Of a stretch of DNA of 64,000 nucleotides, positions 16,538 through 24,819 are shown one piece after another. This DNA comes from JBFMDN01 sp040753915. Lineage in GTDB: Bacteria; Desulfobacterota; Desulfomonilia; Desulfomonilales; Desulfomonilaceae. How positions within the stretch are numbered: the first letter of the stretch is position 1; each line of letters begins with the position of its first letter. The translations under genes and the position numbers were made by a program. The stretch lies in assembly GCA_040753915.1 (NCBI GenBank), contig JBFMDN010000012.1, positions 36,943-100,942 on the forward strand, given 5' to 3'. The notes under the pieces were generated by a model that was not told the origin of the DNA, did no database searches, and saw only the letters and a list, made by a program, of their open reading frames with translations.

Positions 16538-18406
16538 GTGTATACGGGAGATAGGCCGAACCCTGGATTGGCACAGTTTCTTGCCGATCACATGGCAGAA
16601 AGGCACGACGAGAGTGATGATGACTATGCTGTCTCTGCCTTTTGCCGGCCGATCGAGACCACAAAGAACTCCCACATCTTTCGGATGCACGGCTATCATC
16701 TTGGCAAGAAACCTTACGATGCGGTACAGGCGTACATCAAACACTACACGCGGGAAGGGGATGTGGTGCTCGATCCTTTTTGCGGCTCGGGCAGCACAGC
16801 TCTCGGGGCCCTGGTGCTCGGTCGAAAGGCCGTGGCCATTGACGTCTCTCCAGCCGCCACGTTCATCACCCGGTTTTATGTTTCCGCTTGCGATCCTTGC
16901 GATTTCAAGGCGCGCTTCGACACGATGTGTGCTCGGGTGGAAAGGGAAATGTCGCACCTCTATGGGACTGTATGCCACCGGTGCGGAACAGGCGCGACCA
17001 TCCACTACGTGGTCTATTCCAACTACTACGTCTGTCCCGGCTGCGGCCGGTCGGTAAGTCTCTTTGAGGCATCCCAAGATCGACGACGGTGTTGCCCCCA
17101 ATGCCTGAAATGGGACGGGAGAATCGTGCGGATCGGCCCGCCCGCCGAAGCGGTTGCAAACGGACCGGTAGCCGTGAATTTCACTTGTCACGGAACCTGT
17201 TCGCCCAAAAGAATGACCCGGTCGATCACCGGCCCGTACGAGGAGCAAGAAGCGTTTCGATCCATTGATCTCCAGACTCTTGCCCGTCTCGAATCCGAAC
17301 CGATCCCGTACCCTCATCCCGACCGCTTCATGATGAACGTCTCGGATCCGGAAGCTCCGTGGGGAGACGAATGGCGCCCGAGTCGCAACTTCCGTACGGT
17401 GCGGGACCTTTTTACCTATCGCAATTTTCGAGCCCTCGCAGCGCTCATGGACGCTGCGGGCAGCGACGAGGATTTACGTGCGGTCATCACGTCCGGAATG
17501 CTTGCAGCCAGTAGGAAGGCGCAACACCTTTCGGGCGGTGGAGGCTACATCCCGGGGAACTGGGCTCTGCCACCCGTTTCTAAGCAGCGCAATGTCTTGG
17601 AATCCCTGAGAACCATTTTCGCCCGTACCCTGCAGGCCAAGCGAGCCCTGGCGAGCCTACTCAAGAGCCAGGACGTGTGCATATCGACCCAGTCCGCTGC
17701 AGCACTGCACGGCATTCCAGACTGCTCGGTCGACTATATCTTCACGGATCCGCCCTACGGCGGATCGATCCAGTACGGGGAGCTCAACTTCATTTGGGAA
17801 GCATGGCTCGGTTTCAACACCAGGTGGCACGAGGAAGAAATCGTTGTGAACCGGTCTCGGGGTCGCACCATTGAGGACTGGGCGGCCATGATGCGAGCCG
17901 CTTTGTCGGAATGCTTCCGCGTTCTCCGGCCTGGCAGGTGGCTTTCTCTGTGCTGGCACGACGGCTCCATGGGCACATGGCCGGTTATTCACCAGATCCT
18001 TTCGGAAGTAGGCTTTGTGACGGACTCGTCTGGAACCGCGCAGACCATTGACACGGGAGCAAACACGTACAACCAGCGAGTGTGGGACAAGGCCGTGAAA
18101 CGGGATCTGGTGATCAACGTTCGGAAGCGGCGGAGCCACGAATCAGCGACAACGTCCCCGGCAGATGCCACTCCGCAAAACAGCTTTCGCGACTTGGCCC
18201 GCGTGGTCATCTCCTCCTTTCTCTCCGCCAATCCCGGTGCGACCAAGGATCGGGTGTACGATCATCTTGTGGGATTCATGTTCCAAAAGGGGAGATTGGA
18301 GCAGCATAACTTTGACAAGTTGCTGGAGAGTGTGGCGGAACGGGTTCGGGACGGGAGTCGCGGCTGGGTATTGAAATCCGGAGTCCGAGAGAATCCGGAG
18401 TCCTAA
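16538..18406 (+). CDS. DNA methyltransferase with internal zinc-knuckle region
   Basis: Predicted S-adenosylmethionine-dependent DNA amino-methyltransferase, about 622 residues. The SAM-binding motif VLDPFCGSGSTALGA is near residue 78 and the catalytic DPPYGG (motif IV) near residue 403. Between them lie Cys pairs CHRCG, CPGCG and CCPQC (residues 146-190), suggesting two zinc knuckles, and a region that may recognise DNA. An open frame extends back to 16325, but the GTG at 16538 has GAGG five bases upstream and the leader before it is low-quality sequence. No restriction enzyme gene adjoins it, so it may be solitary. The C-terminal 110 residues are unassigned. Confidence 0.8.
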   Translation: MYTGDRPNPGLAQFLADHMAERHDESDDDYAVSAFCRPIETTKNSHIFRMHGYHLGKKPYDAVQAYIKHYTREGDVVLDPFCGSGSTALGALVLGRKAVAIDVSPAATFITRFYVSACDPCDFKARFDTMCARVEREMSHLYGTVCHRCGTGATIHYVVYSNYYVCPGCGRSVSLFEASQDRRRCCPQCLKWDGRIVRIGPPAEAVANGPVAVNFTCHGTCSPKRMTRSITGPYEEQEAFRSIDLQTLARLESEPIPYPHPDRFMMNVSDPEAPWGDEWRPSRNFRTVRDLFTYRNFRALAALMDAAGSDEDLRAVITSGMLAASRKAQHLSGGGGYIPGNWALPPVSKQRNVLESLRTIFARTLQAKRALASLLKSQDVCISTQSAAALHGIPDCSVDYIFTDPPYGGSIQYGELNFIWEAWLGFNTRWHEEEIVVNRSRGRTIEDWAAMMRAALSECFRVLRPGRWLSLCWHDGSMGTWPVIHQILSEVGFVTDSSGTAQTIDTGANTYNQRVWDKAVKRDLVINVRKRRSHESATTSPADATPQNSFRDLARVVISSFLSANPGATKDRVYDHLVGFMFQKGRLEQHNFDKLLESVAERVRDGSRGWVLKSGVRENPES

Positions 18407-19054
18407 CATCCTACACAAATGTAGGTATTCTTCGAGAAGCTGACCACCACGTATGACATCCACTCCCCTGGGAGATGCTCATCACCAGGCCCCTCACCTG
18501 CCTGCCCTTCCGAAACCAACCGTCCCAAGGCCTCACATCCTCTGTCACTTCAGCGAGATCCCCGACATTTGCCGTTCTTTGGCTTAGTTCTTGCTCCTCC
18601 CCGGGGTGATCGTCATTCGTTGCACCAACACTTCTGGGGCTGAGAGGTGTTTTCCTTGATTGGGAAGGCCGAGAGCAGATTGGTCGGCCGGGCCGACGGG
18701 AAAGGAGGATATCGAGGTCATGGCCGATTCCATTGCCCGACCTTCGGCTCTTTCTCTGACTTGCTGGGTAAAGCCTCAGCCTCCCCCGGCCAGGCATGGA
18801 AGCGCGTCCATTTGTCGCTACCCGCCCCCTCACTTCCATGCCTCGAGAGGTCGGGGAATTCCGTGAGCAAGGGGGTATTCTCATGGGGAGAGGATTTCCT
18901 ACGGCCCAGTGGCGGTGCCGGAGAATTGGGAGAGCTCCCGCTCCACCTGCCTTGACCGTCGATTCGTCGGCCTGCGGACAGAATCCCGTCATCACGCCAT
19001 GGTGGCACGAAACCGACGCGCGCGGATCCCATGTAACGCACCAAAGGAGGATCG
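18407..19054 (+). other. 648-base non-coding gap with one weak hairpin
   Basis: Just after the methyltransferase stop a hairpin CCTACA-CAAA-TGTAGG (18410-18425) is followed by a short T-containing run and might act as a weak terminator. The rest of the gap holds no recognisable gene, repeat or RNA. Open frames on the minus strand here are Arg/Ser/Pro-rich and look accidental. The region just before 19055 supplies the AAAGGAGG ribosome binding site of the next gene. Confidence 0.4.
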
Positions 19055-20599
19055 ATGGAGATCGGCGCTGATCGGGTCCTGCGAGACCTGACGGACCACC
19101 TTCTCAGTCCGCTCTGCAATCTCGATCGAGCCCTGGAGCCGATCCTGGACCTATTGGACCTGTTGGCGTCCGCGGAGCGCGCGGTGGTTTCGTTAAAGAA
19201 CACCCATACGGAGCGACACATAGTCTGGACTTCGCGGAAGCGAGCTGATGAGGGCATTCCAAGCTCGAAAGCGTCGGAATACGATCTTCCCCCGGAGATG
19301 CTCCGGTCCGCCGAGCTCGTTTCGGCCACCGACGCGACTGAAGAGCAATTGCCGCAGAGTGAGAACCGGGAGATGTCGACCCCTGAGGCAACAAAGTCGT
19401 TTGTGGAGGTTCCCATTGTGCTGCGGGGAACGCCCGTGGGCGCTATGCGAGTCTATTTTCCCCACGAGAAACGAGAGGTGGTCATGGATCGCGTGAGCCT
19501 CATCGAGAAGATAGCCCAACTCGTGGCCCAGACGCTCGATCTCAGGCAGCGGATCACCCTGTGGCACGAGGCTCATATCGCGGCAAATACCGCTCTCAAG
19601 GCTGAGATGCTAGAGCGAGTAGCCCATTTTCTTTCCCATCGCGAGACGAGTCCCATGGGCCCCATCCTTAGACTAGTTCGAGACGCTGCCGAGTCTGTAG
19701 CACCGATCTTGATCCAAGGGGAAGCGGGGGTTGGGAAGACTCTCGCCGCTCACGCGATTCACGAGTTGAGCGACAGAAGAGCGCTTCCATTAGTAAGGAT
19801 AAACTGCCTCGTGCACCGACACGATCCGTTGCGTATCCTCGATGGATTGCGAAGCGGGACATGGGCCTCAGAACGGATCGGGAGCCCCGGCGAGCGGACC
19901 TGCCGGTGGACGCTCTTGCTCAGCTCCGTGGAAGCGGTGTCACTCTCGGCCCAGGCGGAGATCCTCTCGTTCCTCAGACGATCCATGGAAATGCACGACT
20001 ATCCCAGGGGGGCTGCCTGCAGAATCGTTGCAACATCTCGGAAGGACCTAGCAGGAGAGGTAAGGAAAGGCGCTTTCAGTCCTGAGCTGTATAAACGCAT
20101 TTCCACCATTCTGATCGAGATTCCGCCTCTTCGGGACCGTCGAGAAGACGTCTTGCGACTCACCCAGTTCTTTTCTACACGGGTGAGCAAGGAATCGGGT
20201 CACAACCTCACGTTCACGCCACGATCGCTGGAGCTCCTGAACCGTCATATCTGGCCCGGCAACGTCACGGAGCTGGAAAATCTTGTTGAGCGCATGGGAT
20301 TCTCCGGCGAGGATCGCGAGATCGACGTGGACGATCTGTCTCCCTTCCTTTCTCCGGCCTTGGCTCCTTTAGACGCCGTGGACAACGGCTCTCTGGATTC
20401 GCTGCAACGTCTCGAGAAACGGAGTGTTTTGAGCGCGTTGGAAAGAAACAAGTGGATCCAAGCTCGGGCTGCACAAGATCTGGGCATAACAATGCGACAG
20501 ATGGGGTATCGGATCAAGAAGTACGACCTCGAAGGTCTCGTCAAGAAAAATCGAGGTCATCGAAGAAGAGAAAGGCAGGCCGGTAGCCCCCTCGCATGA
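19055..20599 (+). CDS. NifA-like regulator with degenerate AAA+ domain
   Basis: A 514-residue protein with the NifA layout: an N-terminal GAF-like sensory region (about 1-170), an AAA+ domain (about 195-425) and a C-terminal helix-turn-helix (about 450-495, ERNKWIQARAAQDLGITMRQ, the NifA-type variant). Walker A is intact (GEAGVGKT, residue 222). The GAFTGA loop that contacts sigma-54 is missing, and the Walker B acidic pair is replaced by LLLSSVEAVSL. The second region of homology is preserved (PPLRDRREDVLRLTQFF and HIWPGNVTELENLVE). It probably binds DNA but cannot activate sigma-54 promoters in the normal way. The start is firm: AAAGGAGG lies four bases before the ATG. Confidence 0.85.
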   Translation: MEIGADRVLRDLTDHLLSPLCNLDRALEPILDLLDLLASAERAVVSLKNTHTERHIVWTSRKRADEGIPSSKASEYDLPPEMLRSAELVSATDATEEQLPQSENREMSTPEATKSFVEVPIVLRGTPVGAMRVYFPHEKREVVMDRVSLIEKIAQLVAQTLDLRQRITLWHEAHIAANTALKAEMLERVAHFLSHRETSPMGPILRLVRDAAESVAPILIQGEAGVGKTLAAHAIHELSDRRALPLVRINCLVHRHDPLRILDGLRSGTWASERIGSPGERTCRWTLLLSSVEAVSLSAQAEILSFLRRSMEMHDYPRGAACRIVATSRKDLAGEVRKGAFSPELYKRISTILIEIPPLRDRREDVLRLTQFFSTRVSKESGHNLTFTPRSLELLNRHIWPGNVTELENLVERMGFSGEDREIDVDDLSPFLSPALAPLDAVDNGSLDSLQRLEKRSVLSALERNKWIQARAAQDLGITMRQMGYRIKKYDLEGLVKKNRGHRRRERQAGSPLA

Positions 20600-20611
20600 G
20601 GCACGCCATGA

Positions 20612-20810
20612 GAAACTGTCTCAAAACTCGGGACACACCAAAAACCGTAGCACGATTGGGCGTCGATGCGTGGAAAGGCACCCTCACCCCAACCCTCTCC
20701 CAGCGGGAAAGGGAGCAGGAAGAATCCCCTCTCCCCCGCTTCGGGGGAGAGGGTCAGGGTGAGGGGGTGTGCCACGACTATCGCGGACTGCCGGCTTTTG
20801 AGACACCTTC
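20612..20810 (+). repeat. 199-base inverted-end repeat, copy 1
   Basis: Begins GAAACTGTCTCAAAACTCGG and ends CTTTTGAGACACCTTC, nearly inverted copies of each other. The interior is a large imperfect palindrome: CACCCTCACCCCAACCCTCT on the left against GAGAGGGTCAGGGTGAGGG on the right, with a second inner hairpin. Copies 2 and 3 have exactly the same length. The similarity to copy 3 continues about 75 bases to the right (20811-20886). It lies in a gap after the NifA-like gene. It resembles a MITE or large REP-type element and encodes no protein. Confidence 0.8.
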
Positions 20811-21082
20811 AGACGCCCGTCCCTCCGGTCTGAGAGCCTCCTATACATGTTCTCGGCATATGGGAAGCGGAAAGAACTTTTTAGCAACCGCTATAATCAT
20901 CGCCAAACAGCCCTTTGCGTGATTGGCGGCCGTCTCCAGGGTCCAGACCACTGGGGCTTCCCCTGATTTGCTGGATTGAAGAAACACGTTGCTGTATATT
21001 CGCGCGTGGCCCGCGATGGTGGGCGGTCTCTCTGCCATGTTGGCCGCAGTAGGGAGTGAGGAATGTTCGTCGGGAGAGGACA

Positions 21083-21907
21083 ATGGAGGTTCCATCAACA
21101 GACGAGCTCTTTCGATGTCTCGGACTGACGGACGAGCCGTTCGGGATGTATTACGCCGACGAGGAGCCTGCGGTTTCAATTGCTCCAAAACCCAGTGTGC
21201 TGCCCTCCGTGGAGGACGAAGCTGCGGGCACGGTGGACTGGCAATCCATTCACCTGTCATTTGCGTGCGTCCTGGGTGTGATGTGGCGTGCGCGTAAGAA
21301 AAACTGTGCGGCTGTGTTCGACAGACAACGATTCGGGTGTTTGGGTGGAGCCTTTTACCTGGGTTTTCTGAAGCCTCAACTGGACATGGTTGCTCGATAC
21401 GTGTCCACAGGCATCCCTAATCAGATGGAGGGAGAGCGATACCTTCGGTCTGCGGAAGTTGCCAGGCACTTCTTTGAAACGATCGATCCCAGGCCGGCTC
21501 CGGCCAGATACTGCATTTTCAAGCCGATAGGTCAATTCTCCCAAGGCGATCGGCCGGAGCTGATCGTATTTTTCGGCCGGCCGGAATGCATTGCAGGCCT
21601 CCATCAGCTCGCTACCTTCGTTACGGACGATTTCGAGGTTGTGAGCTCGCCCTTCGGATCCGGATGCTCGACAATCGTAACGTGGCCCCTGTACTACCTG
21701 GCCCAGGGCAAACCGCGGGCGGTTATTGGGTGCTGGGATCCTTCTGATAGGAAGTTCTTGCGACCGGACGAGATAACGTTCACCGTTCCTGCCGTTCTGT
21801 TCGATCTGATGCTCAACCGCTGGAGAGATTCTTTTTTGACGACGAGCACTTGGCGGGTGGTGCGGCAACGGGTTGATCGGAGCAAGCGTGTATGGGGAGA
21901 AGAGTGA
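21083..21907 (+). CDS. DUF169 family protein
   Basis: A protein of about 274 residues that matches the DUF169 family, common in anaerobic bacteria and archaea and of unknown biochemical role. Recognisable parts are LGLTDEPFGMYYADEEP at the N-terminus, the Cys-containing GCLGGAFYLGF near residue 90, and GSGCSTIVTWPLYYLAQG near residue 195. The start at 21083 (MEVPSTDELF) has GGGAGAGG just upstream; a frame from 21056 adds nine unlike residues. It follows repeat copy 1 and no operon partner is evident. Confidence 0.8.
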   Translation: MEVPSTDELFRCLGLTDEPFGMYYADEEPAVSIAPKPSVLPSVEDEAAGTVDWQSIHLSFACVLGVMWRARKKNCAAVFDRQRFGCLGGAFYLGFLKPQLDMVARYVSTGIPNQMEGERYLRSAEVARHFFETIDPRPAPARYCIFKPIGQFSQGDRPELIVFFGRPECIAGLHQLATFVTDDFEVVSSPFGSGCSTIVTWPLYYLAQGKPRAVIGCWDPSDRKFLRPDEITFTVPAVLFDLMLNRWRDSFLTTSTWRVVRQRVDRSKRVWGEE

Positions 21908-22137
21908 TCGTTCCGTGACCGCGGTTTGCGCGATTCTCAGCGGGTTCTTTGGTGGCTGTGCGTTTTCAAACGATCAATTGGCCTCGGCCCAAGGTTGACA
22001 CACGCGTCCCTCGGCTTTTCGAGAGAAAAGGGGACCGCCCCTCCTAAAGTATTTGTTACTTCAGTACATTATCGTTTCGAGCATCAATATCTTCGTCTCT
22101 GGCTATTCGAGATCACACACTGACGTTGCTACTCCCT

Positions 22138-22497
22138 TCATTTGTCCAGTCCTTCCATATGCGCATCCCAGGCGTCCCAGTACTTGCTATTGCATTCCTG
22201 GATGCATATGGCATATCCGGTATGGTACCTTTTTCCGGAGGAGCGTTTACCGGAGAAGTATGGATCCACTCCAAAAACGGATCGGCAGTGTTGTTGGCAC
22301 CCCTGAAGATCCAGTGGGTCTCCGTCATATCCGCTGTATCCGTAATCCTGGTGGGTAGCCTGTGCAGGACCCGGGGTTACCCGATCGTGGGGCAAGGCTT
22401 CCGAGGGTCCGCGCGCGTGGGCAGATAACGCAGCAACCAGTGCCACGGCCACCACTACTGCGGTCAGAGCTATCAGTGATAAGCGTGCAGGGTTCAT
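22138..22497 (-). CDS. Secreted small protein with twin CX3C motif
   Basis: A 119-residue hypothetical protein. The N-terminus MNPARLSLIALTAVVVAVAL followed by AALSAHARG is a clear signal peptide with an A-x-A cleavage site near residue 28. The mature part has four Cys arranged as CQQHC and CIQEC, 26 residues apart, and is rich in Tyr, Gly and Asp. Two disulfides clamping a helical hairpin are likely. The ATG has a strong GAGGAGGAG site upstream. It is divergent from the acyl-CoA synthetase gene. The family is not recognised. Confidence 0.75.
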   Translation of the reverse strand: MNPARLSLIALTAVVVAVALVAALSAHARGPSEALPHDRVTPGPAQATHQDYGYSGYDGDPLDLQGCQQHCRSVFGVDPYFSGKRSSGKRYHTGYAICIQECNSKYWDAWDAHMEGLDK

Positions 22498-22681
22498 GGC
22501 ATCTCCTCCTCTCGCTTGGGGACTCGGTCTTATTCCCTTAGATGCACATTCGGTTCCGGGGATTCAGAAACAGTACCCTTCCTCACGGAGCGTTTGTGAG
22601 TGCGACAGACATTTCTCTCGGCAACGGCTGTACTGTTGCGTTGTACCGAGAATCTACCGGTCTCGGCGCCGACATGTCAGG

Positions 22682-22710
22682 TTCTCAGGACACGAATGTC
22701 ATGGTATCAT
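22682..22710 (+). promoter_or_regulatory. Possible promoter of the acyl-CoA synthetase gene
   Basis: In the 302-base divergent gap 22498-22799 a TTCTCA (22682-22687) is separated by 17 bases from TATCAT (22705-22710), four and five of six matches to the -35 and -10 boxes. Transcription would start about 80 bases before the gene. No clear promoter was seen for the divergent twin CX3C gene, and nothing else was recognised in the gap. Confidence 0.4.
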
Positions 22711-22799
22711 GCCAATAATGTGCACGAAAGCTCACGAGCTGCCCCGGAGCACGGGGACGACCGGCTCCCGAGACCTGGAACTGCAAAGGAGGTTTCGGT

Positions 22800-24752
22800 A
22801 TGGGAAATCCCCCCAAATGGTATGACTCCCACCTGCCTGAATTCCGCGAAACAGCGCACATTCGAGGGCCTGAGGAGTACAAGGAGCTCTACACGAGGTC
22901 CCTTGAGGATGCTGACGCCTTTTGGTCCCAGAACGCTCGGGAGTACCTCACGTGGGCAAGAGAGTGGGACTTCGTCATGCAACACGACGTCCGGCAAGGA
23001 CGCGTAGAATGGTTTGGGGGAGGCAAGCTCAACGCGTGCTTCAACTGCCTCGACCGCCATGTTGCCCGGCATCCGCACAGGATTGCGTATTATCGAGAAG
23101 GGAACGGTCCTTCGAACAGCCGTATCGTGACCTACTCCAAGTTGCTGCAATGGGTAAACAAGCTGTCGGCGTTCTTGAAATCGAGAGATATCTCGCGGGG
23201 ACAGCGGGTTGTCATCTATATGCCTAACATGCCGGAGCTTCCTGCAGCGATGCTGGCATGCGCCAGGATCGGAGCAGTTCACGTGGTGATTCATCCTGGG
23301 TACAGCGCGCATTGGCTGGCAGAACGCATTCAGGAATGTGAAGCACGAATCTTGATCACCGCGAATACTCTTGATGAGGGTGAACGCATTACCTCTCTCA
23401 GGGAAAAAGCGCTTCAGGCAGTGCAGAGGTGTCCGGAAGTAGAAACCGTCGTCGTGTGCGACCGGGACGCACGTCAGAGAACGGACAAGGAAGTGGGATG
23501 GCACGACATTATGAGCGACCCGCACCTGCCTGCGGCCGTCCCTTCGGAGCCGATGTCGTCTGAAGATCCTTTGTTCATAATGTTTACCGGGGGCAACACG
23601 GGGAAGCCCAAAGGTTTGGTCCATACGCACGGTGGGTATCTCCTCTGGGCAGCCATGACCACCCGGCTGATTTTCGACCTGAGGGAAGACGATCTCTTCT
23701 GGTGCACCAGCGACCTAGCCTGGATAACAGGTCACACGTTGAGCGTGTACGGAGCTCTCATCAACGGCGTCAGCTCGGTCATCTGCGATCGTGGCCCGGA
23801 TTCTTCCGTTCCGGATCGGTACTGGAAAATCATAGAGCGACTCCGGGTGACAAAGCTCTGCACCGAGCCGACAACAATCCGGACGCTTTCCTCGTTCGGG
23901 ACTGAGCCTTTGAAGAAGCACGACCTTTCGTCCCTTCGAATCCTGGGGACCTCGGGGGAACCTTTGGCCCCTGAACTGTGGCACTGGCTTTATGACCACG
24001 TGGGAGGGGGTCGTTGTCCGATCATCGATGCATGGTGGCAGGCGGAGAGCGGAGGGCCCATGATGGCCCCCTTACCAGGCGTGCACCCTCTGAAGCCTGG
24101 GTCGGTGGTTGCGCCCTTTCTCGGGGTCGTTCCGATTATTCTGGACCTGAACACGGGCGATGAAACAAAGTTCCCAAATCAGGAGGGAGCGTTTTTCATA
24201 GGACGGCCGTGGCCGGGAATAGCCCGGACTGTGCTGGGAGACCATGCTGGCTATATGGAGACGTATTTTGCTCCATTTGAAAACCTATTCATCACCGGTG
24301 ACGGGGCAAAGGTAGACGAAGATGGCTACTACTGGATGACCGGTCGGATCGATGACGTGATCAACGCAGGCGGCCACCGTATTGGGGCCTGGGAAATCGA
24401 AAACGCTCTGGCTGCCCATCCGGATGTGGCTGAGGCAGTGGTGGTAGGATTCCCCCACCCGCGCAAAGGACAGGGACTCTACGCGTTCGTGACACTGTCC
24501 TCAGGGCCGGAGATGCGGGAACGAGCTCAAGAGTCCCTCTCGGAATGGCTCGATCTGAGGATTGGCCCCCTCGCGGTTCCCGACGTATTTCAATGGGCAG
24601 AAGAACTTCCCAAGACTCGCAGCGGAAAGATTCTCAGACGTCTTCTCCAGCGCATCGCAGCGGGTCAGATCGGAGATCTGGGTGACACGACGACTGTTGC
24701 CAATCCCGCTTCGCTCGACAAGCTGATTGCAGACGCGAGATCTACCCGTTGA
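22800..24752 (+). CDS. Acetyl-CoA synthetase-like AMP-forming acyl-CoA ligase
   Basis: A 650-residue ANL-superfamily ligase, the length of classical acetyl-CoA synthetase. It activates a carboxylic acid with ATP to an acyl-AMP and then an acyl-CoA. Visible motifs are the P-loop FTGGNTGKPKGLVHT (residue 260), the WWQAESGG segment (residue 410), YYWMTGRIDDVINAGGHRIG (residue 510) and the C-terminal catalytic Lys in PKTRSGKILRR. The P-loop (normally YTSGSTGKPKG) and the HRIGAWEIE stretch (normally HRLGTAEIE) differ from strict acetyl-CoA synthetases, so a short acyl substrate such as acetate or propionate is likely but not certain. GGAGG precedes the ATG. Confidence 0.85.
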   Translation: MGNPPKWYDSHLPEFRETAHIRGPEEYKELYTRSLEDADAFWSQNAREYLTWAREWDFVMQHDVRQGRVEWFGGGKLNACFNCLDRHVARHPHRIAYYREGNGPSNSRIVTYSKLLQWVNKLSAFLKSRDISRGQRVVIYMPNMPELPAAMLACARIGAVHVVIHPGYSAHWLAERIQECEARILITANTLDEGERITSLREKALQAVQRCPEVETVVVCDRDARQRTDKEVGWHDIMSDPHLPAAVPSEPMSSEDPLFIMFTGGNTGKPKGLVHTHGGYLLWAAMTTRLIFDLREDDLFWCTSDLAWITGHTLSVYGALINGVSSVICDRGPDSSVPDRYWKIIERLRVTKLCTEPTTIRTLSSFGTEPLKKHDLSSLRILGTSGEPLAPELWHWLYDHVGGGRCPIIDAWWQAESGGPMMAPLPGVHPLKPGSVVAPFLGVVPIILDLNTGDETKFPNQEGAFFIGRPWPGIARTVLGDHAGYMETYFAPFENLFITGDGAKVDEDGYYWMTGRIDDVINAGGHRIGAWEIENALAAHPDVAEAVVVGFPHPRKGQGLYAFVTLSSGPEMRERAQESLSEWLDLRIGPLAVPDVFQWAEELPKTRSGKILRRLLQRIAAGQIGDLGDTTTVANPASLDKLIADARSTR

Positions 24753-24819
24753 AAGATACGCGAGTCGTCTGAAGGGGCGTCCTCTTGCGGAGGACATTGT
24801 GCTGGCCCGGGGATTGAAC

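Noticed and set aside
18411..18995. Minus-strand frame of 194 codons in the gap after the methyltransferase
   Set aside because: Arg/Ser/Pro/Gly-rich translation, no ribosome binding site, no recognisable domain; typical of chance frames in GC-rich spacer.
19007..19025. TGGCACG-like sequence as a sigma-54 promoter before the NifA-like gene
   Set aside because: The -24 part fits but the -12 part lacks the needed TTGC at the right spacing.
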